Origin: Streptomyces hayashii
Lineage (GTDB): Bacteria; Actinomycetota; Actinomycetes; Streptomycetales; Streptomycetaceae
Reading direction: 5' to 3'
Length of the DNA stretch: 64,000 nt
NCBI RefSeq assembly: GCF_024539815.1
Contig: NZ_JAHHIU010000055.1
Coordinates: 1-64,000, forward strand
Made by a program: the position numbers and the translations under genes. The notes below the pieces were generated by a model. It had not been told where the DNA came from and made no database searches. It saw only the letters and a program-made list of their open reading frames with translations. Below, piece by piece: positions 49,734 through 59,010 of the stretch (position 1 is the stretch's first letter; each line of letters starts with the position of its first letter).

Positions 49734-51296
49734 CTAGGCCCCGACGGTCTCCGTCTCGATCCCGGTCGCTGTCGTTGTCGCTGTTCCGCGCTCCGCCTCG
49801 GTGTGCGCTTCGACGTCCGTCCGCGTGTCCGTCCTCGTCTCCGGCGCGGTGGACCGGGCGACCACGACCGAGCCGGGGGCGCGGCGGGCGCGCAGGCCGG
49901 GGAGGGTGATGAGCAGGCCCGCGGCGGCGATGACCGTCACCACCGCCAGTCCGGGCCGGTAGCTGTCGAGCACGGCCTGGGGAGTGGGGTCGGCGGGGGC
50001 GCCGGCGGTCACCACGGCTGTGACGACCGCGAGGAAGACCGCGCCGCCCACCTGCACCGACGTGTTCAGCAGACCGGAGACCATGCCCTGCTCGTGGTCC
50101 GCGACGCCGTTGGTGGCCTGGATGTTGAGCGAGGGGAAGACCAGCGCGCAGGCCGCGCCGATCAGCAGCATCGACGGCAGGATGACGGAGGCGTACACCG
50201 GGTCGAGATCGACGCGCAGGAACAGGGCGTACCCGGCGACCATGAAGGCGAAGCCCGCGGCGATCAGGCGAGGGGTGCCGAACCGGTCCACGATCGAGCC
50301 GACCTTGGTCGAGGAGACCGCCACCAGCGCGCCGGCCGGCAGGAACGCGAGCGCCGTGTGCAGCGCCGACCAGCCGAGCAGCGTCTGCATGTAGAGGGTG
50401 GCCAGGAACTGGAAGCCGACGTACGAGCCGAAGAACGCCATGGCGCCGAGCTGGGCGCGGACCTGACTGCCGGAGCGCAGCACCCCGAGCCGGATCAGCG
50501 GGCCCGCCGAGCGGCGCTCGACCGAGACGAAGACGGTCGCCAGCGCGGCCACGACGAGGAAGGACAGCAGGGTGCGGGCGGACGTCCAGCCGGACTGCGG
50601 GGCCTGGACCACCGTGTAGACCAGCAGCAGCATGGACGCCGTGCCGAGGACGGCGCCGGGGATGTCGTAGCCGTTGTGGTTCTTCTCCCGTTCGCTGCGC
50701 GGCAGCAGCTTCAGGCCCGCCACCAGGGCGATCAGGGCTATCGGTGCGGGCAGCAGCATGGTCAGGCGCCAACTCGCCTCGGTGAGCAGGCCGGAGAGGA
50801 CCAGACCCATCGAGAAGCCGGTGGCGGCGCAGGTGGTGTAGATGGAGAGGGCGCGGTTGCGCAGAGGGCCCTCCGGGAACGTCGTGGTGATGATCGACAG
50901 ACCGGCGGGGGCCGTGAAGGCCGCGCTCAGGCCCTTGATGAACCGGCTGGCGATCAGCAGGGGGCCCGAGTCGACGAGGCCGCCGAGCAGGGAGGCCAGC
51001 GCGAAGACGCCGAGGGCGATCAGGAAGACCTGGCGGCGGCCGAGCAGGTCGGCTGCGCGACCGCCGAGGAGGAGCAGGCCGCCGTAGCCCAGGATGTAAC
51101 CGCTGACGATCCACTGGAGGGTGGAGGTGGAGAGCCCGAGGTCGGATCCGATGGACGGCAGGGCGACGCCGACCATGGACACGTCCAGCGCGTCCAGGAA
51201 CATCGCTGCGCACAGCACCAGCAGGGTGCCCCACAGGCGGGCGTTCCAGCGGCCCTCGGGGAGAGGGGGCGCGGAGGAGGAGAGCGGAGAGGTCAT
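49734..51296 (-). CDS. MFS transporter, EmrB/QacA (DHA2) type
   Basis: A 520-residue proton-driven drug exporter with about 14 transmembrane helices. Family motifs: FLDALDVSMVGVALPSIGSDLGLS (motif D1), WIVSGYILGYGGLLLLGGRAADLLGRRQVF (motif A) and the long C-terminal acidic/Thr-rich tail (ETRTDTRTDVEAHTEAERGT), which is unusual in length. It exports hydrophobic toxic compounds and is divergent from a MarR regulator with TGCAT-type operators between. The start at 51296 has no ribosome-binding site; TAGTGT is 7 nt upstream, so it is probably leaderless. Confidence 0.94.
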   Translation of the reverse strand: MTSPLSSSAPPLPEGRWNARLWGTLLVLCAAMFLDALDVSMVGVALPSIGSDLGLSTSTLQWIVSGYILGYGGLLLLGGRAADLLGRRQVFLIALGVFALASLLGGLVDSGPLLIASRFIKGLSAAFTAPAGLSIITTTFPEGPLRNRALSIYTTCAATGFSMGLVLSGLLTEASWRLTMLLPAPIALIALVAGLKLLPRSEREKNHNGYDIPGAVLGTASMLLLVYTVVQAPQSGWTSARTLLSFLVVAALATVFVSVERRSAGPLIRLGVLRSGSQVRAQLGAMAFFGSYVGFQFLATLYMQTLLGWSALHTALAFLPAGALVAVSSTKVGSIVDRFGTPRLIAAGFAFMVAGYALFLRVDLDPVYASVILPSMLLIGAACALVFPSLNIQATNGVADHEQGMVSGLLNTSVQVGGAVFLAVVTAVVTAGAPADPTPQAVLDSYRPGLAVVTVIAAAGLLITLPGLRARRAPGSVVVARSTAPETRTDTRTDVEAHTEAERGTATTTATGIETETVGA

Positions 51297-51303
51297 GGCG
51301 AAG

Positions 51304-51337
51304 ACACTACATGCGCATGCATCGAATGCAAGTGCAT
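51304..51337 (-). promoter_or_regulatory. MFS promoter overlapped by TGCAT half-sites
   Basis: On the minus strand TTGCAT (51326-51331), 16-bp spacer, TAGTGT (51304-51309). The promoter is covered by half-sites: TGCAT-CGA-ATGCA (51318-51330) and ATGCA-AG-TGCAT (51326-51337), plus ATGCGCAT (51311-51318). These are likely MarR operators. Confidence 0.7.
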
Positions 51338-51382
51338 TTAATTCTGCTGCAATGAATTCTGTTCTCTGCTACGGTGCGCCCC

Positions 51383-51787
51383 ATGGCGGCGACCAGGGGC
51401 GGGACCGGGAACGAACAGGCGCTCGTGGAGCAGTGGCGGGACATGCTGGCCCTGCACGCGCGCACACAGTGCGAACTCGACCGGGCGCTGCACCGACACG
51501 GCGTGTGCGCAAGCGACTTCGAGGTGCTGGACGTTCTCGCCCAGTCGCCCGCGCCGGACGGCTCGTGCGCCTATCGCGTCCAGGAGATCGCCGAGCGGGT
51601 CCACCTCAGCCAGAGCGCGCTGTCGCGGCTCGTCGCCCGGCTGGAGAAGGACGGTCTGGTCGAGCGCGGCCTGTGCGCGGAGGACCGCAGGGGAGTCCGG
51701 GTCGTGCTGACGGCGAAGGGCCGCACGCTGCACGCCGACGCGAAGCCCGTGCAGCGCGCGGTGTTGACCCGCATGCTCGCCGACTGA
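51383..51787 (+). CDS. MarR-family transcriptional regulator
   Basis: A 134-residue MarR repressor: CASDFEVLDVLAQSP, CAYRVQEIAERVHLSQSALSRLVARLEKDGLVER (recognition helix) and the wing CAEDRRGVRVVLTAKGRTL. Several Cys residues (CELD, GVCAS, GSCAY, GLCAED) are more than usual for MarR and could make it a thiol-based sensor. The ATG at 51383 has TACGGT 7 nt upstream (leaderless). It is divergent from the MFS exporter it very likely controls; a GTG 9 bp upstream is a less likely start. Confidence 0.92.
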   Translation: MAATRGGTGNEQALVEQWRDMLALHARTQCELDRALHRHGVCASDFEVLDVLAQSPAPDGSCAYRVQEIAERVHLSQSALSRLVARLEKDGLVERGLCAEDRRGVRVVLTAKGRTLHADAKPVQRAVLTRMLAD

Positions 51788-51800
51788 CCACAGGAGCAGG

Positions 51801-52547
51801 TCAGTTCACACCGGACGTCTCCCGCCACAGCGTCGCGAGCGAGGCGTCGCCGGACGCGGCGGGCAGCGGCAGCCGGTTCCACAGCGACAGATGGAGCGTC
51901 GCCGCCGGACCGGACAGCTCGCAGTCCGCCGCCCCTTCGGAGCCGCGTACCGTCACCGGCGGCTCGGCCGACAGGCGCACAGTCCACACGGCGTCGGCCC
52001 TGTCGGTCGCCCGCACCCTCAGCACCGCGGGCTCCTGCGTGCGCACCCTGCTCTTGGCGCGCGCGTGAAAGCCGCGCAGGAGTTCGTCGATCCCGTCCGC
52101 GGCGAACCCGGCGTCCATGTCCCGGGCGACCTCGTCGAGGTCGCGGCCGCGGGCCGCGTCGGCGTCCACGCGGTGCACGGCCGTCTCGTGGGCCTGCCGC
52201 CGGGCCCAGAACGCGAGCGGCGACGGGGCGGGCAGAAAGTGCCAGCACGCCAGGTCGGGCGACGCGTCGGACAGGGTGTCGACCAGCCGCAGGTGGCCCT
52301 GGCGGAACCAGTCCAGCAGCGGTTCGCCGTCGAGGTCCGGCGGTTCGCCGAAGGGAAGGAACGAGGTGTGGCCCCCGGCGACGAACGACGTCGCCCAGCG
52401 GTGCACCGCGCCCGTGTGCCGCAGCAGATCCCTCACCTGCCACTGCGGGCAGGTCGGCACCTTCGCGTCGGGGCCGGCCTGCGCCGCCGCGGTGGCCAGC
52501 GCGCGGCCCTCCCGGTCCAGGACGCGGATGAACTCGGCAGTCTCCAT
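51801..52547 (-). CDS. Mycothiol-dependent maleylpyruvate isomerase-family protein
   Basis: A 248-residue protein of the DinB-like/MDMPI family, whose enzymes use mycothiol as cofactor. Seen: EFIRVLDREGRALATAAAQAGPDAKVPTCPQWQVRDLLRHTG with the first metal His (residues about 7-48), then FWARRQAHETAVHRVDADAARGR with the HE...H ligands. The C-terminal half is the MDMPI_C-like segment. The His triad for a metal is complete. The reaction is not known; GSH/mycothiol-dependent isomerisation or thiol transfer is likely. I chose the ATG at 52547; the frame is open to 52727 but the extension is not protein-like. Confidence 0.9.
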   Translation of the reverse strand: METAEFIRVLDREGRALATAAAQAGPDAKVPTCPQWQVRDLLRHTGAVHRWATSFVAGGHTSFLPFGEPPDLDGEPLLDWFRQGHLRLVDTLSDASPDLACWHFLPAPSPLAFWARRQAHETAVHRVDADAARGRDLDEVARDMDAGFAADGIDELLRGFHARAKSRVRTQEPAVLRVRATDRADAVWTVRLSAEPPVTVRGSEGAADCELSGPAATLHLSLWNRLPLPAASGDASLATLWRETSGVN

Positions 52548-52797
52548 GGGGGCAGTCTGCCGGACGGAGCGCGACCGGGCGCGGAATATCCGGCGCCGAA
52601 CCGGCCGCCGCCCACCCGGCGCCCAGGGGGAGTGGAGCGCGCCGTCCACGCGGCTTCGGCAGAGCCGGGCCGACGGGTTCGCGGAGGTGGAGGAGATTCT
52701 GCACTGATCTCGGCGTATCTCCGGCATGCGCCGATGCGACCACTAGGATTCCGCGACGCGACGGAAATCTCAGCCGCGACTCGGGGGAGCCGAACCA

Positions 52798-53646
52798 ATG
52801 AACGCCTGGAACCAGCAGGGCGGTCAGCCGCCCTATGACCCGTACCGCCCCTACGGCCCGTACGGTCCGCAGCCGACGCCGCCGCCCGTCCGGCGGGTGG
52901 GGCCGGTGCGGCGGTTGTGGAACGCCGTCGGCCCCATCGCGGCCGGCCGCAAGGTCTTCCGTCCCTCGCGGCCCGGCCGGGTCGACGATCCGGTGGTCGC
53001 CCGTATGCAGCGCGTCCGCACCGTCGTCGGACTCGCCGCCCTGGCATGGGTGACGTTCTCCTACAAACTCGCCGCGTCCGTGGAGGACCTCGCGGACGAC
53101 CGGCTCGACCAGTCCTGGAACGCCGTCCTCGTCCTGTCGGTGACCTTCCCGGTGGTCGTCGGCGTGCTCATCGGCATGGCCCGTCCTCCGGCGAGGCGGG
53201 AACTGCTGCGGCGGGCCCGCAAGCCGTTCGGCTCGATCCTGGCACTGATCGGCGGTGTGGCCCTCTTCCCGGCCGCCGTGCTCACCGGTCTCATGGACGG
53301 CCGGCTCGCCACGAACGCGGTGATGGTGGCGGTCACCGCCGTCGTCGTCCTGTTCATGCTGGTCTGGGTCCTGCCGTTCGTCGCCTACGGCATCGGGATG
53401 TCCCTCACGCACGTGTTCCGCACCGCCGACATCCATGAGACGGTTCCGCCGCTGCTGGCGCTGGTCCTCGTGTGGGAGATGGCGCTCGTCGACGTGCTGA
53501 CCGGGGCGTACCAAGGGGTGCCGGGGCCGCTGCGGGTCCTGCTCGTGCTGGGCGCCCCCTTCTCCGTGACCGCGGTCGCCCTGTGGGAACTGCGACGACT
53601 GCGCGTCGGCTACGGCCTCACCGTGCGCGGCGCGCTCATGCGGTGA
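52798..53646 (+). CDS. Streptomyces multi-pass membrane protein, unknown
   Basis: A 282-residue protein. The first 32 residues are Pro/Tyr/Gln-rich (NQQGGQPPYDPYRPYGPYG), then a basic region (VRRVGPVRRLW) and about six transmembrane segments between residues 78 and 270. No catalytic motif is seen. The Pro-rich tail is typical of membrane proteins that interact with cytoplasmic partners. The ATG at 52798 has GGGGGAG about 9 nt upstream. It is monocistronic. Confidence 0.85.
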   Translation: MNAWNQQGGQPPYDPYRPYGPYGPQPTPPPVRRVGPVRRLWNAVGPIAAGRKVFRPSRPGRVDDPVVARMQRVRTVVGLAALAWVTFSYKLAASVEDLADDRLDQSWNAVLVLSVTFPVVVGVLIGMARPPARRELLRRARKPFGSILALIGGVALFPAAVLTGLMDGRLATNAVMVAVTAVVVLFMLVWVLPFVAYGIGMSLTHVFRTADIHETVPPLLALVLVWEMALVDVLTGAYQGVPGPLRVLLVLGAPFSVTAVALWELRRLRVGYGLTVRGALMR

Positions 53647-53790
53647 CACCCCGACGCCCGCAGACGAGCCGAGGCCCCGGCGACTGCCGACGACCGAGAT
53701 CAGAACACCGGGCACCCCACCCTGACTTGGTGTTTTAGAGTGGCTGTCGCCCGTCCAGGAGACTCCGGAACTGTGAGGTACACGCGCATC

Positions 53791-55716
53791 ATGTCGACCG
53801 AAACGTTTGAGTTCCAGGTAGAGGCCCGTCAGCTTCTCCAGTTGATGATCCACTCGGTCTACTCGAACAAGGACGTCTTTCTCCGCGAGCTCGTCTCCAA
53901 CGCCTCCGACGCGCTGGACAAGCTGCGCCTCGCCGCGCTGCGGGACGACACGCTCGACGCCGACGTCTCCGACCTGCACATCGACATCGACACCGACGCC
54001 GAGGCCCGCACCCTCACGGTGCGCGACAACGGCATCGGCATGTCCTACGACGAGGTCGGCCGGCTGATCGGCACCATCGCCAACTCGGGCACGGCGAAGT
54101 TCGTCCAGGAGCTGCGCGAGGCGCAGGACGAAGCAGGGGCCGAGGGGCTGATCGGGCAGTTCGGCGTCGGCTTCTACTCCGGCTTCATGGTGGCCGACGA
54201 GATGACGCTGCTGACCCGGCGGGCCGGCGAGAGCCAGGGCACCCGCTGGTCCTCGCGCGGCGAGGGCACGTACACCCTGGAGCGCGTGGACGACGCCCCG
54301 CAGGGCACGACCGTCACCCTGCACCTGAAGCCGGCCGACTCCGACGACCAGCTGCACGACTACACGTCGGAGTGGACGATCAAGGAGATCGTCAAGCGCT
54401 ACTCCGACTTCATCACCTGGCCGATCCGGATGGCGCCGAAGGCGGCCCCCTCCGCCGCCGACGGCTCCGACGACGAGGCCGGCGCCCCGCGCGAACCCGA
54501 GACGCTGAACTCGATGAAGGCGCTGTGGGCGCGTTCGCGCGAGGACGTGTCCGACGACGAGTACCACGAGCTGTACAAGCACATCAGCCACGACTGGCGT
54601 GAACCGCTGGAGACGATCAGGCTCCAGGCGGAGGGCACCTTCGAGTACCAGGCGCTGCTGTTCGTCCCCTCGCACGCCCCGCACGACCTGTACAACCAGG
54701 GCTACAAGCGCGGGGTGCAGCTGTATGTGAAGCGCGTCTTCATCATGGACGACTGCGAGGCGCTGCTGCCGCCGTATCTGCGCTTCGTCAAGGGTGTGGT
54801 CGACGCGGCGGACCTCTCGCTCAACGTCTCCCGCGAGATCCTCCAGCAGGACCGGCACATCCGGATGATGCAGCGCCGGCTCACCAAGAAGGTCGTGTCC
54901 ACGGTCAAGGACATGATGACGGCGTCTCCCGAGCGCTACGCCACGTTCTGGCGGGAGTTCGGGGCCGTCCTGAAGGAAGGTCTGCTGACCGACACCGACA
55001 ACCGCGAGACCCTCCTCGCGGTCTCGTCCTTCGCCACGACGCACAGCGAGGACGAGCCGACCACGCTGAAGAGCTATGTGGAGCGGATGAAGGACGGGCA
55101 GGACGCCGTCTACTACCTGACTGGCGAGTCCCGGCAGAGCATCGAGAACTCCCCGCACATGGAGGCGTTCCGGGCCAAGGGCATCGAGGTCCTGCTCCTC
55201 ACCGACCCGGTCGACGAGGTGTGGGTCGACGCGGTCGGCGAGTTCGACGGCAAGCCGCTGCGGTCGGTGGCCAAGGGCGAGGTCGACCTCGGCGGCGAGG
55301 ACGACGAGAAGGCCGACGGCGAGCGGGAGAAGCAGGGCGAGGAGTACGCGGCCCTGCTCGGCTGGATGAAGGAGCACCTGGACGAGGACGTCAAGGAGGT
55401 GCGGCTGTCGTCGCGTCTGACGGTGTCCCCGGCCTGCATCGTCTCCGACGCGCACGATCTGACCCCGGCGCTGGAGAACATGTACCGCGCGATGGGACAG
55501 GAGGTGCCGCGCGCCCGCCGGATCCTCGAACTCAACCCGGACCACGTGCTCGTGAAGAGCCTGAACCAGGCGTACAACGAGCGGGAGGACCGCACCGGGC
55601 TCGACGAGACCGCGGAACTGCTGCACGGACTGGCCGTCCTCGCCGAAGGCGGCCGTCCCAAGGAGCCCGGCCGTTTCGTGAAGCTGGTCGCCGACCACCT
55701 GGAGCGCGCCCTGTAA
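53791..55716 (+). CDS. htpG: Molecular chaperone HtpG (Hsp90)
   Basis: A 641-residue bacterial Hsp90, a cytosolic ATP-dependent chaperone. The GHKL ATP site is complete: [16 protein letters not shown] (N-box), [10 protein letters not shown] (G1), GTIANSGT and GQFGVGFYS (G2/lid), and LGMDQGT-equivalent [16 protein letters not shown] region. The middle domain carries [41 protein letters not shown], including the catalytic-loop Arg. The C-terminal dimerisation domain ends in a normal position. The ATG at 53791 has GAGGT about 12 nt upstream; the frame to 53740 is not used. It is monocistronic with a strong terminator. Confidence 0.97.
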
Positions 55717-55732
55717 CCCCGGCTGCAACCCG

Positions 55733-55775
55733 GTGGGGACTGCGGGCGGGCGTCACGCCTGCCCGCAGTCCCCAC
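55733..55775. terminator. Very strong terminator after htpG
   Basis: 20-bp arms with a single G-T wobble and a 3-nt loop (55733-55752 pairs with 55756-55775), starting 16 bp after the stop. Confidence 0.95.
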
Positions 55776-55886
55776 CGCCGCGACGACCGCCCGCGGCCCG
55801 GTACGCCGAAGTCCGGGGCGCGCCTCCGCGCGCGTCCCACGCCGTCGGTCGGCTCACCTCTCGACGCGGCCCGGACGCTCACACGG

Positions 55887-55916
55887 TTGATGCGGTGAGA
55901 ACGCCGGCTCTACCGT
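55887..55916 (+). promoter_or_regulatory. Probable promoter of the SIS-aldolase operon
   Basis: TTGATG (55887-55892), 18-bp spacer, TACCGT (55911-55916). Transcription would start near 55923, leaving the GAGAGGTGGGG ribosome-binding site in the leader and excluding the ATG at 55919 as start. Confidence 0.55.
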
Positions 55917-55948
55917 GCATGCACGACACCGTCGGCGAGAGGTGGGGC

Positions 55949-56830
55949 ATGACGTACGTCGAGGACGAACTGACCGACCAGCCCGGGTGCTGGAACCGGA
56001 CCGCGACCGAAGCCGCCGGGCATGCCGAGAAGCTGCCCGAGCCCGGGGAGCGGGTGGCGCTCGTGGGCTGCGGCACCTCCTGCTTCATGGCCCAGGCCGC
56101 CGCAGCCCTGCGCGAGGGCGCGGGGCACGGCGAGACGGACGCCTTCGCCGCCTCGGAGTTCCCGCACGGCCGCCGTTACGACCGGGTGGTCGCCCTCACC
56201 CGCTCCGGCACCACCACCGAAGTCCTCGACCTGCTCGCCCGGCTGCGTGGACGCACCGTCACGACCGCCATCACCGCCGACCCGGACACCCCGGTCGCGA
56301 CCGCCGCCGACCACGTCGTCGTCCTGGATCACGCCGACGAACGCTCCGTCGTGCAGACCCGTTTCGCCACCACCGCCCTCACCCTGCTCCGCGCCCACCT
56401 GGGGCTGCACACCGACGCCGTCGTCGAGGACGCCCGCACGGCGCTCGCCGAGCCGCTGCCCCAAGGCCTCGTGGACTGCGGGCAGTTCACCTTCCTCGGG
56501 CGGGGCTGGACGGTCGGCCTCGCGAACGAGGCCGCGCTGAAGATGCGGGAGGCCTCGCTGTCCTGGACGGAGGCCTACTCCGCCATGGAGTACCGGCACG
56601 GTCCCATCAGCGTCAGCACCCGGGGCACGGCCGTCTGGATGTTCGGGGAGGCGCCGCACGGTCTGGCCGAGCAGGTGCGCGCGACCGGCGCGCTGTGGGT
56701 CGCAGGCACGCTGGACCCCCTCGCCGAACTGGTCCGGGCCCAGCGCCTCGCCGTCGCCGTCGCCGCCCTGCGCGGCCTCGATCCGGACCGTCCGCGCCAC
56801 CTCGCCCGCTCGGTCGTCCTCACCCCCTGA
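55949..56830 (+). CDS. SIS-domain sugar-phosphate isomerase/deaminase-like protein
   Basis: A 293-residue protein with two SIS domains of the GlmS C-terminal/AgaS type: VALVGCGTSCFMAQAAAALRE, VVALTRSGTTTEVLDLLARLRG (phosphosugar loop) and FLGRGWTVGLANEAALKMREASLSWTEAYSAMEYRHGP (GlmS-like). It would isomerise or deaminate an amino-sugar phosphate. I chose the ATG at 55949 for the GAGAGGTGGGG before it. It is 109 bp upstream of a class II aldolase, so the pair resembles the AgaS/AgaY or GatY-KbaY part of galactosamine or tagatose catabolism, without a kinase or transporter. Confidence 0.9.
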   Translation: MTYVEDELTDQPGCWNRTATEAAGHAEKLPEPGERVALVGCGTSCFMAQAAAALREGAGHGETDAFAASEFPHGRRYDRVVALTRSGTTTEVLDLLARLRGRTVTTAITADPDTPVATAADHVVVLDHADERSVVQTRFATTALTLLRAHLGLHTDAVVEDARTALAEPLPQGLVDCGQFTFLGRGWTVGLANEAALKMREASLSWTEAYSAMEYRHGPISVSTRGTAVWMFGEAPHGLAEQVRATGALWVAGTLDPLAELVRAQRLAVAVAALRGLDPDRPRHLARSVVLTP

Positions 56831-56939
56831 GGCCCGTGCCCCGAGGCCCCTGCCCCGAGGCATCGAGGCACCCGAGGCATTTGACGCGCCCGGCGTCCGA
56901 AGCCCTCGTAACTCCAAAAGCCCTCGAATCGGAGGCGCC
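56831..56939 (+). repeat. GAGGC-rich spacer between SIS and aldolase genes
   Basis: GAGGC occurs six times between 56829 and 56878, separated by 5-11 nt, partly as CCCCGAGGC units. It lies inside the operon, before the aldolase ribosome-binding site; it may be a decayed repeat. Confidence 0.6.
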
Positions 56940-57782
56940 GTGCCCCTCACCACCACCGGCGAGCTGGTCACCCGGGCCCGCGCCGGCCGGACCGCCGTCG
57001 CGGCCTTCAACATCGTCACGCTGGAACACGTCGAAGCCGTCGTCGCGGGGGCGGAGGCGGCCGGCGCACCCGTCGTGCTCCAGGTCAGCGAGAACGCCGT
57101 CAGGTTCCGTCAGGGTCAGTTGCTGCCGCTGGCCCGTGCGGCCGCCGTCGCCGCCGAACGGGCCCTCGTGCCGGTCGCGTTGCACCTCGACCACGTCCAG
57201 AGCGACCCACTGCTCGGCCAGGCCGCCGACGCGGGCTTCAGCTCCGTCATGTACGACGCCTCCCGGCTGCCGTACGAGGCCAACCTCGCCGCGACGCGCG
57301 CCGCCGTCGACCGGGTACGCGCCCAAGGGCTGTGGATCGAGGCGGAGTTGGGAGAGATCGGCGGCAAGGGCGCCCATGTCGCCGGGGCCCGCACGGACCC
57401 CGTCGAAGCCCGCGCTTTCGTCACTGAGTCGGGGGTGGACGCCCTGGCGGTGGCCGTCGGCAGCGTCCATGCGATGACCGCCCGCACCGCCGCCCTCGAC
57501 CACGAGCTGATCGGGCGGCTACGCGCGGCCCTCGACGTGCCCCTCGTCCTGCACGGCTCTTCCGGAGTCCCGGACCACGAGCTGCGGGCGGCCGTCGCCG
57601 GCGGCATCGCCAAGGTCAACATCGGCACCGCGCTCAACCAGGCCATGACCGGCGCGATCCGCGCGTACCTGGAGGCGGAGCCCGACGCGGTCGACGCCCG
57701 CCGCTACCTCGGCGCGGGCCGCGAGGCCATGGCGCGCACCGTCGAGCGGATCCTCGCCGGGGCGGGGCTCACTCCGGCCTGA
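56940..57782 (+). CDS. Class II fructose/tagatose-bisphosphate aldolase
   Basis: A 280-residue zinc-dependent aldolase of the FbaA/GatY/KbaY family, cleaving a ketohexose 1,6-bisphosphate. Seen: AFNIVTLEHVEAVVAGAE, ALHLDHVQSD (catalytic Asp and zinc His), MYDASRLPYEANLAATRAAV, AELGEIGGKGAHV, VHAM and PLVLHGSSGVPDHELRAAVAGGIAKVNIGTALNQA (zinc His and phosphate loop). The GTG at 56940 has CGGAGG 5 nt upstream. Its stop overlaps the convergent methyltransferase gene by 14 bp. It follows the SIS gene across a GAGGC-rich spacer. Confidence 0.94.
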   Translation: MPLTTTGELVTRARAGRTAVAAFNIVTLEHVEAVVAGAEAAGAPVVLQVSENAVRFRQGQLLPLARAAAVAAERALVPVALHLDHVQSDPLLGQAADAGFSSVMYDASRLPYEANLAATRAAVDRVRAQGLWIEAELGEIGGKGAHVAGARTDPVEARAFVTESGVDALAVAVGSVHAMTARTAALDHELIGRLRAALDVPLVLHGSSGVPDHELRAAVAGGIAKVNIGTALNQAMTGAIRAYLEAEPDAVDARRYLGAGREAMARTVERILAGAGLTPA

Positions 57783-58920
57783 CCGCCCTCAGCACCACGA
57801 ACTTGCGGTCGCCGGCGACCGTTTCACAGGCGCCGAACAACCGCTTCAGCTTGACGTGATAGCCCAGATGCCGGTTGCCCACCACCCACAGTTCGCCGCC
57901 GGGCCGCAGCGCGCGCCGTGCCCCGGTGAACATACGCCACGCCGTCGCGTCCGTCGTGGCCTGGTGGGAGTGGAACGGCGGGTTGTTCAGCACGAGGTCC
58001 ACACTGCCGTCCGCCACCCCCGCGAGCCCGTCGCCGACCCGGAACTCGGCGTGTCCGGGCACCCCGTTCGCCTTGTAGGTGGCCTCCGCCGACGCCATCG
58101 CCTGGAACGACTCGTCCGTGAACAGCACCTCGGCGGCCGGGTCGGCCAGCGCCACCGCCGTACCGACGATCCCGTTGCCGCAGCCCAGGTCGACGACCCG
58201 GCCCGGGCCCGTCGTCCTCGGCAGATGTTGCAGAAAGAACCGGGTGCCGATATCGAGCCGTTCCGCGCAGAACACTCCCGCGTGATTGACGACCGGACGG
58301 CCCGAGAGAGCGCCGCCGACGTCGTCGGGCAGATCGTAGGTGTGCGGCCACGGGTTGCGGGGGCGCTTCAGCGACGGGTCCGGGGTGCAGAACACCAGCC
58401 GCGCCTTCTGCTCGGCGAGAGAGGTCCGGGTCGGCCCGATGATCCGCTCGAACAGCCGCAGCGTCGAGGTGTGGATCTCCTTCACCATGCCGGCGCCGAC
58501 GACGACCGTGTCCGCGTGCACGGCGGGCGCCAGCCGCAGCAGCTGGTCCTCCAGCAGCGCGAGGCTCTTGGGCACCCTGACCAGCAGAACGTCGATCCGC
58601 TCCGGCACCGGGTCCTGGGTGGTGAGCAGCCGGACGGAGCCGGTCCCGACGCCGGACCGCGCGAGGTTCGCCCGGGTCGCCTCCTGTCCCAGCCACGAGT
58701 CGGTGATCTGGATCGGACGGTGCGCCGCGAGCGCCGTGACCAACGCGCCCCAGCGGTCGCCGAGCACCACCACGGCACCGGACGGCGGGACCTCCCGGGC
58801 CGCGAGATGTCTGAGCAGATACGCGTCGGCGGCGTCCCAGGCGCGCAGCGTCTCGCGCGGGTCCTCGGGGAAGCGGGCCAGGGCGACCTCGCCCCACGGC
58901 GTAGTCATAGCGTCGTTCAT
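57769..58920 (-). CDS. RlmG/RsmC-like rRNA guanine-N2-methyltransferase
   Basis: A 383-residue SAM-dependent methyltransferase in the RlmG/RsmC group: an N-terminal non-catalytic Rossmann-like half (residues 1-200) and a C-terminal catalytic half with RVVDLGCGNGIVGTAVALADP (SAM motif I) and the signature VDLVLNNPPFHSH (NPPF). It probably methylates a guanine in 16S or 23S rRNA; the target cannot be chosen. The ATG at 58920 has no ribosome-binding site and TAGCCT lies 9 nt upstream, so it may be leaderless; an ATG at 58908 is the alternative. It is divergent from the AlkB-like gene. Confidence 0.9.
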   Translation of the reverse strand: MNDAMTTPWGEVALARFPEDPRETLRAWDAADAYLLRHLAAREVPPSGAVVVLGDRWGALVTALAAHRPIQITDSWLGQEATRANLARSGVGTGSVRLLTTQDPVPERIDVLLVRVPKSLALLEDQLLRLAPAVHADTVVVGAGMVKEIHTSTLRLFERIIGPTRTSLAEQKARLVFCTPDPSLKRPRNPWPHTYDLPDDVGGALSGRPVVNHAGVFCAERLDIGTRFFLQHLPRTTGPGRVVDLGCGNGIVGTAVALADPAAEVLFTDESFQAMASAEATYKANGVPGHAEFRVGDGLAGVADGSVDLVLNNPPFHSHQATTDATAWRMFTGARRALRPGGELWVVGNRHLGYHVKLKRLFGACETVAGDRKFVVLRAVRPE

Positions 58921-58968
58921 CGTGGGTCAAGGCTAACCGAGCCGCAGATCAGGCCGGGTGCCGGAACA

Positions 58969-59010
58969 GAGGAGAGGTATGAGGAGAGGGATGAGGAGGA
59001 GGATGAGGAC
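58969..59010 (+). repeat. Purine-rich repeats before the AlkB-like gene
   Basis: Four imperfect AGGAGAGGTATG / AGGAGAGGGATG / AGGAGGAGGATG / AGGACATG units lead into the start codon, giving several overlapping Shine-Dalgarno-like AGGAG/GAGG motifs. The last ATG is the chosen start. Confidence 0.7.

Noticed and set aside
47664..51341. A 1225-codon plus-strand frame across the kinase, regulator and MFS genes
   Set aside because: It runs through three real genes in other frames and its product is Arg/Gly/Ala low-complexity.
51571..55728. A 1385-codon open frame opposite htpG and neighbouring genes
   Set aside because: It overlaps three well-supported genes on the other strand and has no protein-family features; long antisense frames are expected at this GC content.
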